A stretch of 64,000 bases of DNA, taken from NCBI RefSeq assembly GCF_010500865.1, contig NZ_JAAAWN010000016.1:24748-88747 (forward strand). Reading direction: 5' to 3'. Below the pieces are notes generated by a model. It did not search any database, was not told the origin of the DNA, and saw only the letters and a list, made by a program, of their open reading frames with translations. This document shows, in pieces, positions 27,038 to 36,763 of this stretch; position 1 is the stretch's first letter, and every line of letters starts with the position of its first letter. The DNA is from Alteromonas profundi (GTDB lineage: Bacteria > Pseudomonadota > Gammaproteobacteria > Enterobacterales > Alteromonadaceae). The translations under genes were made by a program, and so were the position numbers.

Positions 27038-27532
27038 AAGGGGAAAATTACCTTAACTGTAACACTAGCGATACTAGCGTTTTTGAAGTGATTTTTCAGC
27101 TAAATAAGTTGGGTTTACTGGGTAGTAACTATTGTCCTTTGGTTTTCGTCTAGTGGCGCTCGTGCGAGTGATAGACGGGTGAACAGCGCCATTGCTTTTA
27201 GCTAGTTATAAATAGTGTTTGAATTGTAATTTGACCAATCTGGTCGATTCAGCTTACCATAGAAGGTCGAACTACTTTATCTGCTATTGATTCTTGCTTA
27301 GATAACCAGTGATTGCAGCTCCCTACTCCTTTCCCTCCTACTCCTACAAACGACTCTATCGGAAAAAATCAAAGGAATTACTCTTATTAATTATTGCTCT
27401 ACGGTCGAAATTCATAACAAGGGTTATGTAAAATTTGGCAAGTTATTATGAAGCGCTATGGGGATATATTATCACGGAAGTCTCTTCCTGTTTCTGTAGC
27501 GGAGCTATTTAATGCTGAAAAGGCTATTTCAT
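27038..27532. other. Intergenic stretch with a possible 40-residue ORF
   Basis: No clear gene or repeat. A plus-strand ORF at 27448-27570 (MKRYGDILSRKSLPVSVAEL) reads protein-like, but has no ribosome-binding site and overlaps the kinase gene end on the other strand. I do not call it. Confidence 0.35.
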
Positions 27533-30475
27533 CTAATTTGTTGAGGGTAGCAGTGGAAAGGTCATTGTAACCCTCGTTCCTTCCCCCAGATTACTTTCAA
27601 TCTTTAAATCACCAGAACATTGTTTCACAAACCCGTACACCATTGATAACCCTAACCCAGACCCTTGACCAATTTTTTTTGTTGTGAAGAATGGCTCAAT
27701 AGCTCGCTTAACGGTATCACCTGACATTCCTTGACCATTGTCTGAGACGAAAATTAGGCACTCTGATACAGTTTTATCGACGTTGTTTTCCTTTAATATT
27801 CCTATTTGGATGGTGCCACTTCCATTCAAGGATTCAGACGCGTTAATTACCAAATGGGTCAATGCCATTTTAAATTGAGCTTCATCTGTTTCAATTAGCA
27901 CTGGCTCATCACATAGCCTTAACTCAATTTTGTGTTTTTTGTCGAAAAGCGCTAAGAAAAACTCGCTAATTTCGCTGAGCAAGCTGTTTAATTCTACGGC
28001 TTTTAAATACATTGACCGCTGTTTGGTGAAAGATAGTAGATGTTTGGTTAACACCCCCCCGCGAGTAGCCGCTTTTAGGCAGGCTTCAATAAATGGCATC
28101 ACAGCCTTATTGCCTTCTAGCTCACATTCAAGTAAATCTAGGTTCATAAATATCACTTGAAGTAGATTATTAAAGTCATGGGCTATCCCTCCCGTTAACT
28201 GAGAAACAGCCTCAACACGTTGAATGGATATGTTTTTTTCTTCAGCTTGTTTTCTCTGGGATATATCCCGAATAACGAATAATAATAAGTTTTCTTTTTC
28301 ATTTTGAAGCTTTGCGCATCTTACCTCTATCGTCATGTCAACTTTTTCATTCGAGAATAGGCTGAGTTCAGAGGTCTGTGCATTATTATCAGCGACGCTA
28401 ACCATATTATTTAGCAATGAATGCCATTCTTTTTCTCTGAATAAATTGCGAATATTATCTCCAACGTTGATCTTTCTATCTTTTCCAAATAAACGTGCTA
28501 AAGCATCATTAGCTCGAATGATACTACCAGATGTTGTACAAAGAATTAATCCGTCAAAGCTTGAATTAAAAACAGTTCTTAATTGTTCTTCTTGCTTTTT
28601 AAATTCTAGTTCGCGAACCATTTTGAGCGTAATATCCGTTTGAATTATCACAGCTCCAACTTTTTCCCCCTGTCTGTTAAGTATAGGTTGTCCCTGAACG
28701 AGTAAATTTTTAGGATTTAGACCCTTAGGTTTTACAGTAACAAGCTCATCTGAAATATACTCACCCAACAACGCTCGGTGTAGTTGGAACTCGTTAGGCT
28801 TCAGAAGGTTTTCGCCACTGGAGTCATGAATTGAGTAATAACTAGGTAATTCAGTGACGTGAATCGCAGAATATGACTTTTGGTAAATTTTCTCCGAAGT
28901 GGAATTAAAAACTTCTATTACTCCGTTCGCATTACAAGCAATGACGCTACTTTCCAAGTTATCAAGTAATGCCTTTAAAAAATATTCTGTTCGCTCCAAT
29001 TTTTTTGTGACGGAAATATAGGACGTTAAGTTTTGAATAAAGCCGATAAATTTGGGTTTTTCAATATCAGCGCGTTGTATAAATTCGCCATAAACTTTAA
29101 TCTGATGAATTATAGGTCCACCTTTTGCGGGAACCTGACACGGCAGAACAATTGACAATACTTCATGCTTATTGAAAAGCTCATTCAACGCCTTAGAAAA
29201 ATTTTTCTTTTCGGGGTAACTTAAGTACTTGGATAAATCGTCCAATGATTTCAAATTAATATCCAGCTCCGGTAAAACAAGTTTAAATGGCCCACTTAGT
29301 AAAAATTCATTGCTTGAGTACTCAAATGTCCAAGAGATTATTCCTGCAACTTCCTGTGTAAATCTTAGTTCAGTGGTGCGTTTCTCGAGTAAACTCTTGG
29401 CGTGCTTTAACTGAAGGATCGCATTTTCTACTTCCAGTATGTTACTGGTAAACGGTGAGGACTCTGGGGGATTTTCGTTTTCCCAACTCAAATCTTGGGA
29501 AATATCGAACGCGTAACCGACTAGAGCTTGAATACTTCTATAATAAAATAGGTATACAAGCGCTGTCATCAGAACTAAAAAAACTAACATTGAAAACAAT
29601 GAAACGAAAATAGGGCCCCCCAACTTACCAAAGAAATCTAGGAGTAGAGCTTGCCTTTCCTGTGTGGCAACGATATGCATGTGAATACCGTCTAAACTCG
29701 CTTCCTTAAACGCATAAACCCGAGTGATGTTGTCTAAGCCAGGCCCAACTCTGGCACCAATGTCCTCGGAATGTACCTGTTGGTAAAGTGGAGATTTCAA
29801 CACAGAGCGGCCTTGCCAGTATTTAGCTCCCTTGGGGTGGCGAGATGCTATTATCATACCGTTATGATCGATGATGAATGTTGCGGAATATTCGTCCAGT
29901 GGTTGTTGCTGAAGAATTGAGAATAACGACTCAACTTTAATTGCTAGTGCGAGAAAATAAGGCGTGCCCTGCTTATTAACAAACTTAATCGCAAGAGGAA
30001 TCACTTGACTACCAGACAGTTCACCATTCCTTAACCGTCCCACGTTCAATTGGCCAATTTCCGCCTCCAAGTTGAATAGATTGAGCGAACTTAAATCTTT
30101 TCCTTCGCTATCAGAATAGGTGCTGCAAACTACTTGCTTACTATCGCTTACCAAGGCAATACCACCAAAGCGAGAATTAATAGAAGATGAGTTAAGCGTA
30201 CTGTTCAAAATAGTTTTACAGCTCTCACCCTGTAATTCTGTACTTAAACTGAGAATGTGCAAAACAGAGCTGGCTTCTGATAATAGAAAGCGAACCTCTC
30301 GGTCTATTGCTTGAACATGGATTAGAGAGTCGTGTTTCGCATCCTCAATTACACTTAACTTGGTAACTTGAAAAACTGAATAGCTAGCAGCAGACAATAA
30401 AATCAACGTCGCAATAAAAACTAACCACATCCTTCCCCTGTTTGTTAGCAATAAATACTTAAGTCGTTGAAACAT
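27533..30475 (-). CDS. Membrane sensor histidine kinase with Cache and PAS domains
   Basis: The 980-residue product has a first transmembrane helix at about 17-37, a periplasmic Cache-like sensor domain at about 40-280, a second helix at about 287-312, and three PAS-like segments at roughly 370-490, 495-625 and 635-750. The dimerisation/phosphoacceptor box GGIAHDFNNLLQVI follows (His near 765). The HATPase_c domain has HLVINASES, DNGQGM and GSGLGLSMV. There is no receiver domain, so it must pass phosphate to a separate protein, possibly the adjacent hybrid kinase or the REC-EAL protein. It is the last gene of the operon, 15 bases after the hybrid kinase. Confidence 0.9.
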   Translation of the reverse strand: MFQRLKYLLLTNRGRMWLVFIATLILLSAASYSVFQVTKLSVIEDAKHDSLIHVQAIDREVRFLLSEASSVLHILSLSTELQGESCKTILNSTLNSSSINSRFGGIALVSDSKQVVCSTYSDSEGKDLSSLNLFNLEAEIGQLNVGRLRNGELSGSQVIPLAIKFVNKQGTPYFLALAIKVESLFSILQQQPLDEYSATFIIDHNGMIIASRHPKGAKYWQGRSVLKSPLYQQVHSEDIGARVGPGLDNITRVYAFKEASLDGIHMHIVATQERQALLLDFFGKLGGPIFVSLFSMLVFLVLMTALVYLFYYRSIQALVGYAFDISQDLSWENENPPESSPFTSNILEVENAILQLKHAKSLLEKRTTELRFTQEVAGIISWTFEYSSNEFLLSGPFKLVLPELDINLKSLDDLSKYLSYPEKKNFSKALNELFNKHEVLSIVLPCQVPAKGGPIIHQIKVYGEFIQRADIEKPKFIGFIQNLTSYISVTKKLERTEYFLKALLDNLESSVIACNANGVIEVFNSTSEKIYQKSYSAIHVTELPSYYSIHDSSGENLLKPNEFQLHRALLGEYISDELVTVKPKGLNPKNLLVQGQPILNRQGEKVGAVIIQTDITLKMVRELEFKKQEEQLRTVFNSSFDGLILCTTSGSIIRANDALARLFGKDRKINVGDNIRNLFREKEWHSLLNNMVSVADNNAQTSELSLFSNEKVDMTIEVRCAKLQNEKENLLLFVIRDISQRKQAEEKNISIQRVEAVSQLTGGIAHDFNNLLQVIFMNLDLLECELEGNKAVMPFIEACLKAATRGGVLTKHLLSFTKQRSMYLKAVELNSLLSEISEFFLALFDKKHKIELRLCDEPVLIETDEAQFKMALTHLVINASESLNGSGTIQIGILKENNVDKTVSECLIFVSDNGQGMSGDTVKRAIEPFFTTKKIGQGSGLGLSMVYGFVKQCSGDLKIESNLGEGTRVTMTFPLLPSTN

Positions 30476-30490
30476 TTTTCATATCCAGTT

Positions 30491-33052
30491 CTAACTTTTA
30501 GGTAATAATTCTTTTATGACGTTATTTAACTCCTCACGTCGATAAGGCTTTCTTAGTAATCTACACTTTGAGTGATTGTTACCTGATACTTGAAAGCCGT
30601 TAAAATCAGACCCTGTCGCTAAAATGACTGGCATTGATGGTGAGACTTTACCTACTAAAGAGACAATTTCTTCGCCAGTATGCTTTCCATCGAGAAAGTA
30701 GTCAGTAATCACAAGCGCAATATCCTCACAATTCTGTGTAAGCAATAACTCCGCTTTTTGGAAACTCGTGGCCAGTAAAGGCTTGTAACCCAATGCAGTG
30801 AGGTGTCTTTTTACAATTAAGGCAACTTCTTCGTTGTCTTCCACAATGAGTATACTCTCACCGCTGCTATTAGTGGCGTTTGTAAGAAGAGAATTTTCTT
30901 TCAACCTAACGTCAATCGAGTGAGCTAACGGTAACAACAGAGTGACAGTAGTACCTTCACCGTTGGATTCGATCTTTATATAGCCGTTACACTGTTTTAT
31001 AAAGCCATACACCATTGCCAACCCCAATCCTGTGCCTTTTCCCTCCTCTTTTGTTGTGAAAAAAGGCTCTATAATTTTTTCTTGAATTTCTGGAGGAATT
31101 CCTATTCCGTTGTCTTTAACCTCCATTTTGACAAAGTCACCTTTAATTGCAGAATCGGTAAGTGTTTCAACATCATTTATCCTTTCGGCAAGTTCAGCAC
31201 TTACTATTATCTGACCTCCGTTGGGCATTGCGTCTCTCGAATTAATAGCCAGATTGAGGAAGACATTTTCCAACTGACTATAGTCTGTGAATACTTCTAG
31301 GTCAGGGTTTTCACAGATGAAATTCAACTGGATATTGGTAGGTAATAACCGTAGAATAAATTTGCTAAGGGAAGTAAAGAAGCTGCTGACCTTGATAAAC
31401 TCGCCACGAACAGGCTTTCGACGTGCAAAAGTTAGTAATTGGTTAGATAGTTCTGAACCACTAGAAGCAGCTCTTATAATACTTTGCGTGGCCTCCCTTT
31501 TTTCCTCAAGAGTAGCTGTGTTATCAGTGAGCGTATCCGTACTGCCTAGTATAATGGAAAGTAGGTTGTTAAAGTCATGTGCAATTCCCCCAGAAAGACT
31601 TGCAACACTTTCCAGCCTTTGCATGTGTGCTAGCTTGTCCTCTGCTTGTTTTAAGTCAGTTAAATCTATGAATGATAACAATAACGACGGTGTATCATCG
31701 TTTAATGGTGATAACATTAACAGCGCAGAAAGTGCATTTCCGTCTGCATCTATCATCTCTCCGGGGAATGGACGTCCCATCCACGATGCGTCAATATCTT
31801 CATTAAAGGTAGCTGGAATTGTATTCAGATTAATGACTTCCCGCAATTTAATGTCTTGCAAATTTTGATATTTCAATAATGACTTCGCGGTATCATTTAA
31901 AAACTCGACAATTAAGTCACCGCTAACGATGGCAACGCCGAATAACGCTGATTCACTAATGGCACGAAATCGCTTCTCGGAATTGGCTAACTCGGTTGTA
32001 CGGAGTTCTACTTTTTTCTCAAGAGCGTTTAGAAGAGTGATACGATCTAAGTTAGTTTCTATTTGTTGTAAACATGTAGCAAAAAATGTTGATAAATCCT
32101 CGTACTTTATACTTTCTTCAGTCAAGAAAAAATGTAACGAGTAAGCATGTCCTTTATCGAACTTTAAAGGGAGATAATGATGCTTCCCTTGACTTTGCAG
32201 CGATTCTGTCAATAAGCAAGCTTTAGGGGAGTTTTCCGCGTCACTTGCCACAGTTTTCATACACGTACATTGAGGTACAATTTTTCCACTTTTTAGGTGA
32301 GGGTGAGTGCTTTTTAAAACCTTGATATGGTCATTTTCCACCCCTTCGCAAAACCATACAGCTTCCACTTGCTCTAATGAGACTAGTAATTTAGAGGCTG
32401 TACAAAATAGTTCTTCTATTGACAAACACGCTTGTAAGTCGTTAGAAAGTCTCATCTGAATATTTTGAAGTTGGAGCTGCTTTTTCAGCTTCATTGACTG
32501 GTGTTCAAGCTCTTGGTTTAAATAGACCGATTCGTGATATGTGGATATCAGAAGGTCTAAAATCTGCTGTCGGTCCGCAGTAATAAAATGTCGCTCTCCA
32601 CCAAATTCAATTTCTATGCCGAGTTCCATTTTCCTTTTACCACGTAGTCGTCTGTTTGATAACAAGTAATCTACTTGGTCTAAAAGGTAGTCATTTTGGT
32701 AAGGCTTCGTTAGAAAATTATCAGCACCAACTTTTAATCCTCGTAAAACATCACTGGCGGACTTTAAGCTTGTGACTAGCATTACGGGAACATCAAATCC
32801 AAATTCGTTTCGTATGGTCTCACTTAATTCATATCCATCCATTTCCGGCATAACTACATCGGTTATTACTAGCTCCGGCAACTGTACTTTCATTCTTTGC
32901 AATGCCTCACGTCCATTTGAGACAGTTCGCACGCTATAGTTCGCTTGCTCCAGCAGCCACGCCAATTTCTGTGCTTGTGTAGGACTATCCTCGACAACTA
33001 AAATATCCGCTCTGCTGGCGTTTGATCGCCTCAAGTCACTGTCGTTGTTCAT
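30491..33052 (-). CDS. Cytoplasmic hybrid histidine kinase, REC-PAS-HK-REC
   Basis: The 853-residue product has no transmembrane segment. An N-terminal receiver domain (about 16-130; Asp in ELVITDVVMPEMDGYEL) is followed by a coiled coil and a divergent GAF-like region, a PAS domain near 360-470, the phosphoacceptor box GGIAHDFNNLLSII and an HATPase_c domain (DNGIGIPPE, GTGLGLAMVYG). A second receiver at about 735-850 has VITDYFLDG. With receivers at both ends it is a likely relay hub. It lies between the REC-EAL gene and the Cache kinase gene in a three-gene operon. Confidence 0.9.
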   Translation of the reverse strand: MNNDSDLRRSNASRADILVVEDSPTQAQKLAWLLEQANYSVRTVSNGREALQRMKVQLPELVITDVVMPEMDGYELSETIRNEFGFDVPVMLVTSLKSASDVLRGLKVGADNFLTKPYQNDYLLDQVDYLLSNRRLRGKRKMELGIEIEFGGERHFITADRQQILDLLISTYHESVYLNQELEHQSMKLKKQLQLQNIQMRLSNDLQACLSIEELFCTASKLLVSLEQVEAVWFCEGVENDHIKVLKSTHPHLKSGKIVPQCTCMKTVASDAENSPKACLLTESLQSQGKHHYLPLKFDKGHAYSLHFFLTEESIKYEDLSTFFATCLQQIETNLDRITLLNALEKKVELRTTELANSEKRFRAISESALFGVAIVSGDLIVEFLNDTAKSLLKYQNLQDIKLREVINLNTIPATFNEDIDASWMGRPFPGEMIDADGNALSALLMLSPLNDDTPSLLLSFIDLTDLKQAEDKLAHMQRLESVASLSGGIAHDFNNLLSIILGSTDTLTDNTATLEEKREATQSIIRAASSGSELSNQLLTFARRKPVRGEFIKVSSFFTSLSKFILRLLPTNIQLNFICENPDLEVFTDYSQLENVFLNLAINSRDAMPNGGQIIVSAELAERINDVETLTDSAIKGDFVKMEVKDNGIGIPPEIQEKIIEPFFTTKEEGKGTGLGLAMVYGFIKQCNGYIKIESNGEGTTVTLLLPLAHSIDVRLKENSLLTNATNSSGESILIVEDNEEVALIVKRHLTALGYKPLLATSFQKAELLLTQNCEDIALVITDYFLDGKHTGEEIVSLVGKVSPSMPVILATGSDFNGFQVSGNNHSKCRLLRKPYRREELNNVIKELLPKS

Positions 33053-33061
33053 TATTTGCTC

Positions 33062-34204
33062 CTAATTCGAGTGACTGTGAAGAAACTCGATAGCATCATC
33101 AACAGTCAGGGGACGCGAAATGTGAAAGCCCTGCGCGAAATCGCACTCTAATTTTTCTAAAAGGTCAAGGGTTTCAGCGTCTTCGCAACCCTCTGCGACA
33201 ACGCTCATATTGAATGCTTTACCTAAAGAATTTATAGCTTTTATGATGGTTTGGTCACTCTTTGAACGCAGTGCTTCTCTAACAAATAACATGTCTATTT
33301 TAATCTCATTAAAGGGCATGTTTCGTAAAAAGGCTAGCGATGAAAAGCCGGTTCCAAAGTCGTCAAGCGACAGCTTAAACCCAGCAAGCCTAAGACGTGT
33401 CAGGTTATCCATCGCAGTGACTGGATCTGCCATTGCCACTGTTTCAGTTATCTCCAAAGTTATTTGGCGAGGGTCTACAAAATTACTAGAACAGATACGT
33501 TTGAGTCTGTTCGCTAGCTCAAGATCACTCAAGTCGCCGGCAGAAATATTGACTGAAGTTTGAATTGGAACACAACCAGAAGCGTCTATTTTCTTAACTG
33601 AAATACATGAGTGCTCTACCACATAATCTGACAATAATTTGAATAAATTATGCTTTTCGAATTCAGGAATAAATTTGTTTGGCAAAATTTCTCCAAACTG
33701 AGGATGATTCCATCGAAGTAGCGCCTCGAAACCTGATATCACTCTTTCTCTAAGAGCAAGTTTCGGTTGAAGCTTCAAAAAAAACTCTTGATTTTGCAAT
33801 GCCGTTCTCAAAGCATCAGGGCTACAGTCGAACATAGAACGGTACTTAGTTAAAATTGCCTTAAGCTCTCTGGCTGGCAGTGGTTTACTCAGTGCTTCAC
33901 AGATTGTTAATCCTTGCTCTACTCCAAGTTTTGCGGCTACGGTTACTACCCTTGGATCAAAGCCACTAATTAGGATTATCTTCGCTTTACACCCCATTGC
34001 TGCCAAATGTCTCAATACTTCGACGCCATCCATATCCGGCATTTGAAGATCTAATAAAATATGGGATGGGCACTCATCAACAACCCGTTTTAAAAAGTCG
34101 GCAGGGTTTACTGTAAAAGAGCTCTTGTAACCCACTGTTTCTGCTACACGGCTGAACGCCAGTGCGATATCAGGTTCATCATCTAAAATTAAAACTGAGT
34201 CCAA
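33062..34204 (-). CDS. REC-EAL response regulator, putative c-di-GMP phosphodiesterase
   Basis: The 380 residues comprise an N-terminal receiver domain (phosphoacceptor Asp in HILLDLQMPDMDGVEV) and a C-terminal EAL domain. The catalytic signature looks complete: EALLRW, the Asn in NISAGDLSD, ITETVAM, DDFGTGFSS, the Lys in IKID, and VVAEGCED followed by AQGFHISRPL. It should hydrolyse c-di-GMP to pGpG when activated by phosphorylation. It leads an operon with two histidine kinases and is divergent from the chemosensory operon, which lacks any GGDEF output gene. It is therefore the most likely output of this signalling island. Confidence 0.92.
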   Translation of the reverse strand: MDSVLILDDEPDIALAFSRVAETVGYKSSFTVNPADFLKRVVDECPSHILLDLQMPDMDGVEVLRHLAAMGCKAKIILISGFDPRVVTVAAKLGVEQGLTICEALSKPLPARELKAILTKYRSMFDCSPDALRTALQNQEFFLKLQPKLALRERVISGFEALLRWNHPQFGEILPNKFIPEFEKHNLFKLLSDYVVEHSCISVKKIDASGCVPIQTSVNISAGDLSDLELANRLKRICSSNFVDPRQITLEITETVAMADPVTAMDNLTRLRLAGFKLSLDDFGTGFSSLAFLRNMPFNEIKIDMLFVREALRSKSDQTIIKAINSLGKAFNMSVVAEGCEDAETLDLLEKLECDFAQGFHISRPLTVDDAIEFLHSHSN

Positions 34205-34381
34205 ATTTCGCCCTCTATTTCACGCTTTCCACAACTAGATTAAGTATTAACCTACTGAGAAATCGGCATATAATTAAGTATCTGAATTATATCATTTATC
34301 ATAAATAGGTGGATCCCCCTACTTGACGAGAGTTCCGTTTACATTACTTTATTGTGCGACTAAAGTATAGGTCTGCCTCCA

Positions 34382-34897
34382 GTGGTTATTCGAGACATAA
34401 TTGTGAATAAAAAGACAGAAGAGTTTTTCTCAGTTAAGGTCAAAAATCTTGCGATTGCTATACCTATTCACCATGTTGTGGAGGTACAGCTTGCTGTAAA
34501 TGTAATTGAAACGCTTTCGACAAATAATTACTTTGATTGTGCGTTTAATTGTAGGGGGAACTTCATACCTGTATTCGATATAAGAAAACGGCTTGGTCTT
34601 GGAACCTCAGCGGTGTCTCGTTCACACTATTTTTTAGTATTGAAGTGCGATGAAATGAGATTCTCGATCATGATCGATGAGATAATTGGAACAATCAGTT
34701 TTGTTGCGTCTGAACTGCATAAGAAGAACACGTTGACAACAAAATATGGTGCTCCTCTTTTAATGAAGTTAAGTTCAGATGCTGTTTCAATTTGTGATCT
34801 ATCAACATTGATAACTAGCGATATTAAAGAGGAATTTTACGAACTAATGTTTGATAAGTACTGTGAGAATGATTCTTCTAAAGAAAAAACGCACTAA
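34382..34897 (+). CDS. CheW-like coupling protein (WspB position)
   Basis: A 171-residue CheW-domain protein; VKVKNLAIAIPIHHVVEVQLA and the later GNFIPVFDIRKRLGL are family motifs. The start is unclear: a GTG at 34382 gives the full frame, and an in-frame GTG seven codons later is possible; neither has a strong ribosome-binding site. The stop overlaps the ATG of the CheR gene (TAATG), so translation is coupled. It links the MCP to the CheA-REC kinase in a Wsp-like complex. Confidence 0.85.
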   Translation: MVIRDIIVNKKTEEFFSVKVKNLAIAIPIHHVVEVQLAVNVIETLSTNNYFDCAFNCRGNFIPVFDIRKRLGLGTSAVSRSHYFLVLKCDEMRFSIMIDEIIGTISFVASELHKKNTLTTKYGAPLLMKLSSDAVSICDLSTLITSDIKEEFYELMFDKYCENDSSKEKTH

Positions 34898-36228
34898 TGG
34901 GCACAATTTCAAAAGAAACATTTGCAGAAATCTCACAGCTTCTTAATTTAGGGCTTGCTGAATGCAGAGTCGCGGACGCAAAAATTAAGATATCAGAATG
35001 GTCCATTCAGGAAAATATCCAATTAGAATCCGATTTAGCGTTAACGTTGAAGTCGAACCCCCTCGCCGTTCAGCGCCTTATAGACAAACTCGTGGTTGGA
35101 GAAACGTATTTTTTTAGGCACGAGGGACACTTTGTATTTATTCGTCAAGAAGTCGAGCGTGATGACCTCAGGAATACAAAACAATATGAAGTCTTATCGG
35201 CGGGATGCTCAACTGGTGAGGAGGCGTACAGCTGTTCGATGCTATTAGAACAAGCAGGCGTGCAATACACAGTGAGAGGCATTGACATCAGCAGTGAAAA
35301 TATTCGGAATGCTAAAGAAGGTAATTACTCATCTTGGTCACTTCGTAACATAAATGCCTTTTCTGACCTTACAACCTATTTGAGGGAATATAAGAACGGT
35401 AAACACAGCGTTACAGATGAGGTAAAGAAACAAACTCTGTTTCAGTGTGAGAATCTGTTGAAATCATCTGAATATGAAGGTGGTGAGTATTCTAACCGTT
35501 TTGATTTTATTTTATGTCGTAACCTTATGATTTATCTTCAACCCGCGGATACGAATGACCTTGCTTTTCGATTGATTGAAATGTTGAAACCTGGTGGATG
35601 GCTTATACCAGGTCCCTCCGACCCAATTACAACTTATCTTGATTTATTAATGCCAAAAGAAACGACAGATGGCCTTGTTTTTCAAAAACCGGTAACACTT
35701 AAAAGAAATACATTACCCTCAAATGTTAACCATTATCACCCGAGCTCTATAGACCGCTCAGTTAGTGTTTTACGCAGAGCGACTAAAATACCTAGTCCGA
35801 CAGCCTCGCATCGCTTTTCTATAAATACAAGAAACACTAACACATCAAAAAATGAACAAGAACTAGGGCTTACCCCACATAATCACGAGTTAATTAAAGC
35901 GAAAATTCCTGTGTCGATGGAACCAGAAATTTATTTTCAGGAAGCATTGAAACAATGGGAGGGGGGGAACTTGTCCGAAGCAGAGAATTCGTTAACTAAA
36001 GCGTTGTACCTTGAACCTGTGCATCCTGTTTATATCTATTTCAAAGCAATGTGTTACTTAGCTTTGAATAAAAAATATTTAGCAAAAAAGCAATTCTTAT
36101 TTGCCAATAAAATATTATCGAGCAGCGAAATCTCTACTACAAAAGAGACAAATAATTTTGAGGATCTTAGACAGGCGATAAATAAAGAACTAATTAAATT
36201 GATGGGAGTTAGTCGTGACAAACAATGA
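34897..36228 (+). CDS. CheR methyltransferase with C-terminal TPR region (WspC-like)
   Basis: A 443-residue protein. Residues 1-about 270 are a CheR SAM-dependent methyltransferase, with VVGETYFFRH, LSAGCSTGEEAYSCS (SAM binding) and FDFILCRNLMIYL. A low-complexity Ser/Thr-rich linker at about 275-345 leads to TPR-like helices at the C-terminus (EIYFQEALKQWEGGNLSEAENSL). CheR with a TPR extension is typical of Wsp and other alternative chemosensory systems. It would methylate Glu or Gln residues of the neighbouring MCP. Confidence 0.9.
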   Translation: MGTISKETFAEISQLLNLGLAECRVADAKIKISEWSIQENIQLESDLALTLKSNPLAVQRLIDKLVVGETYFFRHEGHFVFIRQEVERDDLRNTKQYEVLSAGCSTGEEAYSCSMLLEQAGVQYTVRGIDISSENIRNAKEGNYSSWSLRNINAFSDLTTYLREYKNGKHSVTDEVKKQTLFQCENLLKSSEYEGGEYSNRFDFILCRNLMIYLQPADTNDLAFRLIEMLKPGGWLIPGPSDPITTYLDLLMPKETTDGLVFQKPVTLKRNTLPSNVNHYHPSSIDRSVSVLRRATKIPSPTASHRFSINTRNTNTSKNEQELGLTPHNHELIKAKIPVSMEPEIYFQEALKQWEGGNLSEAENSLTKALYLEPVHPVYIYFKAMCYLALNKKYLAKKQFLFANKILSSSEISTTKETNNFEDLRQAINKELIKLMGVSRDKQ

Positions 36229-36754
36229 TAACTGGAGTGACCTGATTGGTGAAAATGAGCGAAGGATAATGCGAGAACGAACAAAGCGCTTAGCCACTCC
36301 AATTGACGTTGAAGGCGATGCTTCAAAAGACTATTGGCTGACTTTTGCTCTGCATGGAAACACTTTTGCTATTGAATATTCTCTTGTTAGCTTGGTATGC
36401 AAACGGCCTCACACGACATCAATAAGTTTAAACGGGGGACTAGTAAACGGACTAGCCAGTCTGAATGGGAAAATAGTTCCTATCGCTAATATATCTAAAT
36501 GGCTTGAGCTAGAAGAGAATGAAGCGTTAAAGCAGCCCGAAAGCCTTTTTTTACTTCAAAAAGCCGAGAAAGGGTTTGCATTCCTTTGCGAAGTGGGGGA
36601 GTTAATCACAATAGATTCCACACTGATCTTTACCGAAGCTGATAATGAAAAATGGATAGAGCAAGAGCTGCTGATAACCAGAAACAATAATATTTGGTTT
36701 ATTGATGGCAAATTACTTTTTAATAAATATAACAAGATGATACAGAGCAAGTAA
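36215..36754 (+). CDS. CheW-like coupling protein (WspD position)
   Basis: A 179-residue CheW-domain protein starting at a GTG that has GGGAG 7 bases upstream and overlaps the end of the CheR gene by 14 bases. Family features include FALHGNTFAIEYSLVSLVCKR and GLASLNGKIVPIANISKWL. Two CheW-like genes flanking cheR is the order of wspB-wspC-wspD. Confidence 0.85.
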   Translation: MTNNDNWSDLIGENERRIMRERTKRLATPIDVEGDASKDYWLTFALHGNTFAIEYSLVSLVCKRPHTTSISLNGGLVNGLASLNGKIVPIANISKWLELEENEALKQPESLFLLQKAEKGFAFLCEVGELITIDSTLIFTEADNEKWIEQELLITRNNNIWFIDGKLLFNKYNKMIQSK

Positions 36755-36763
36755 GGTGGAAGT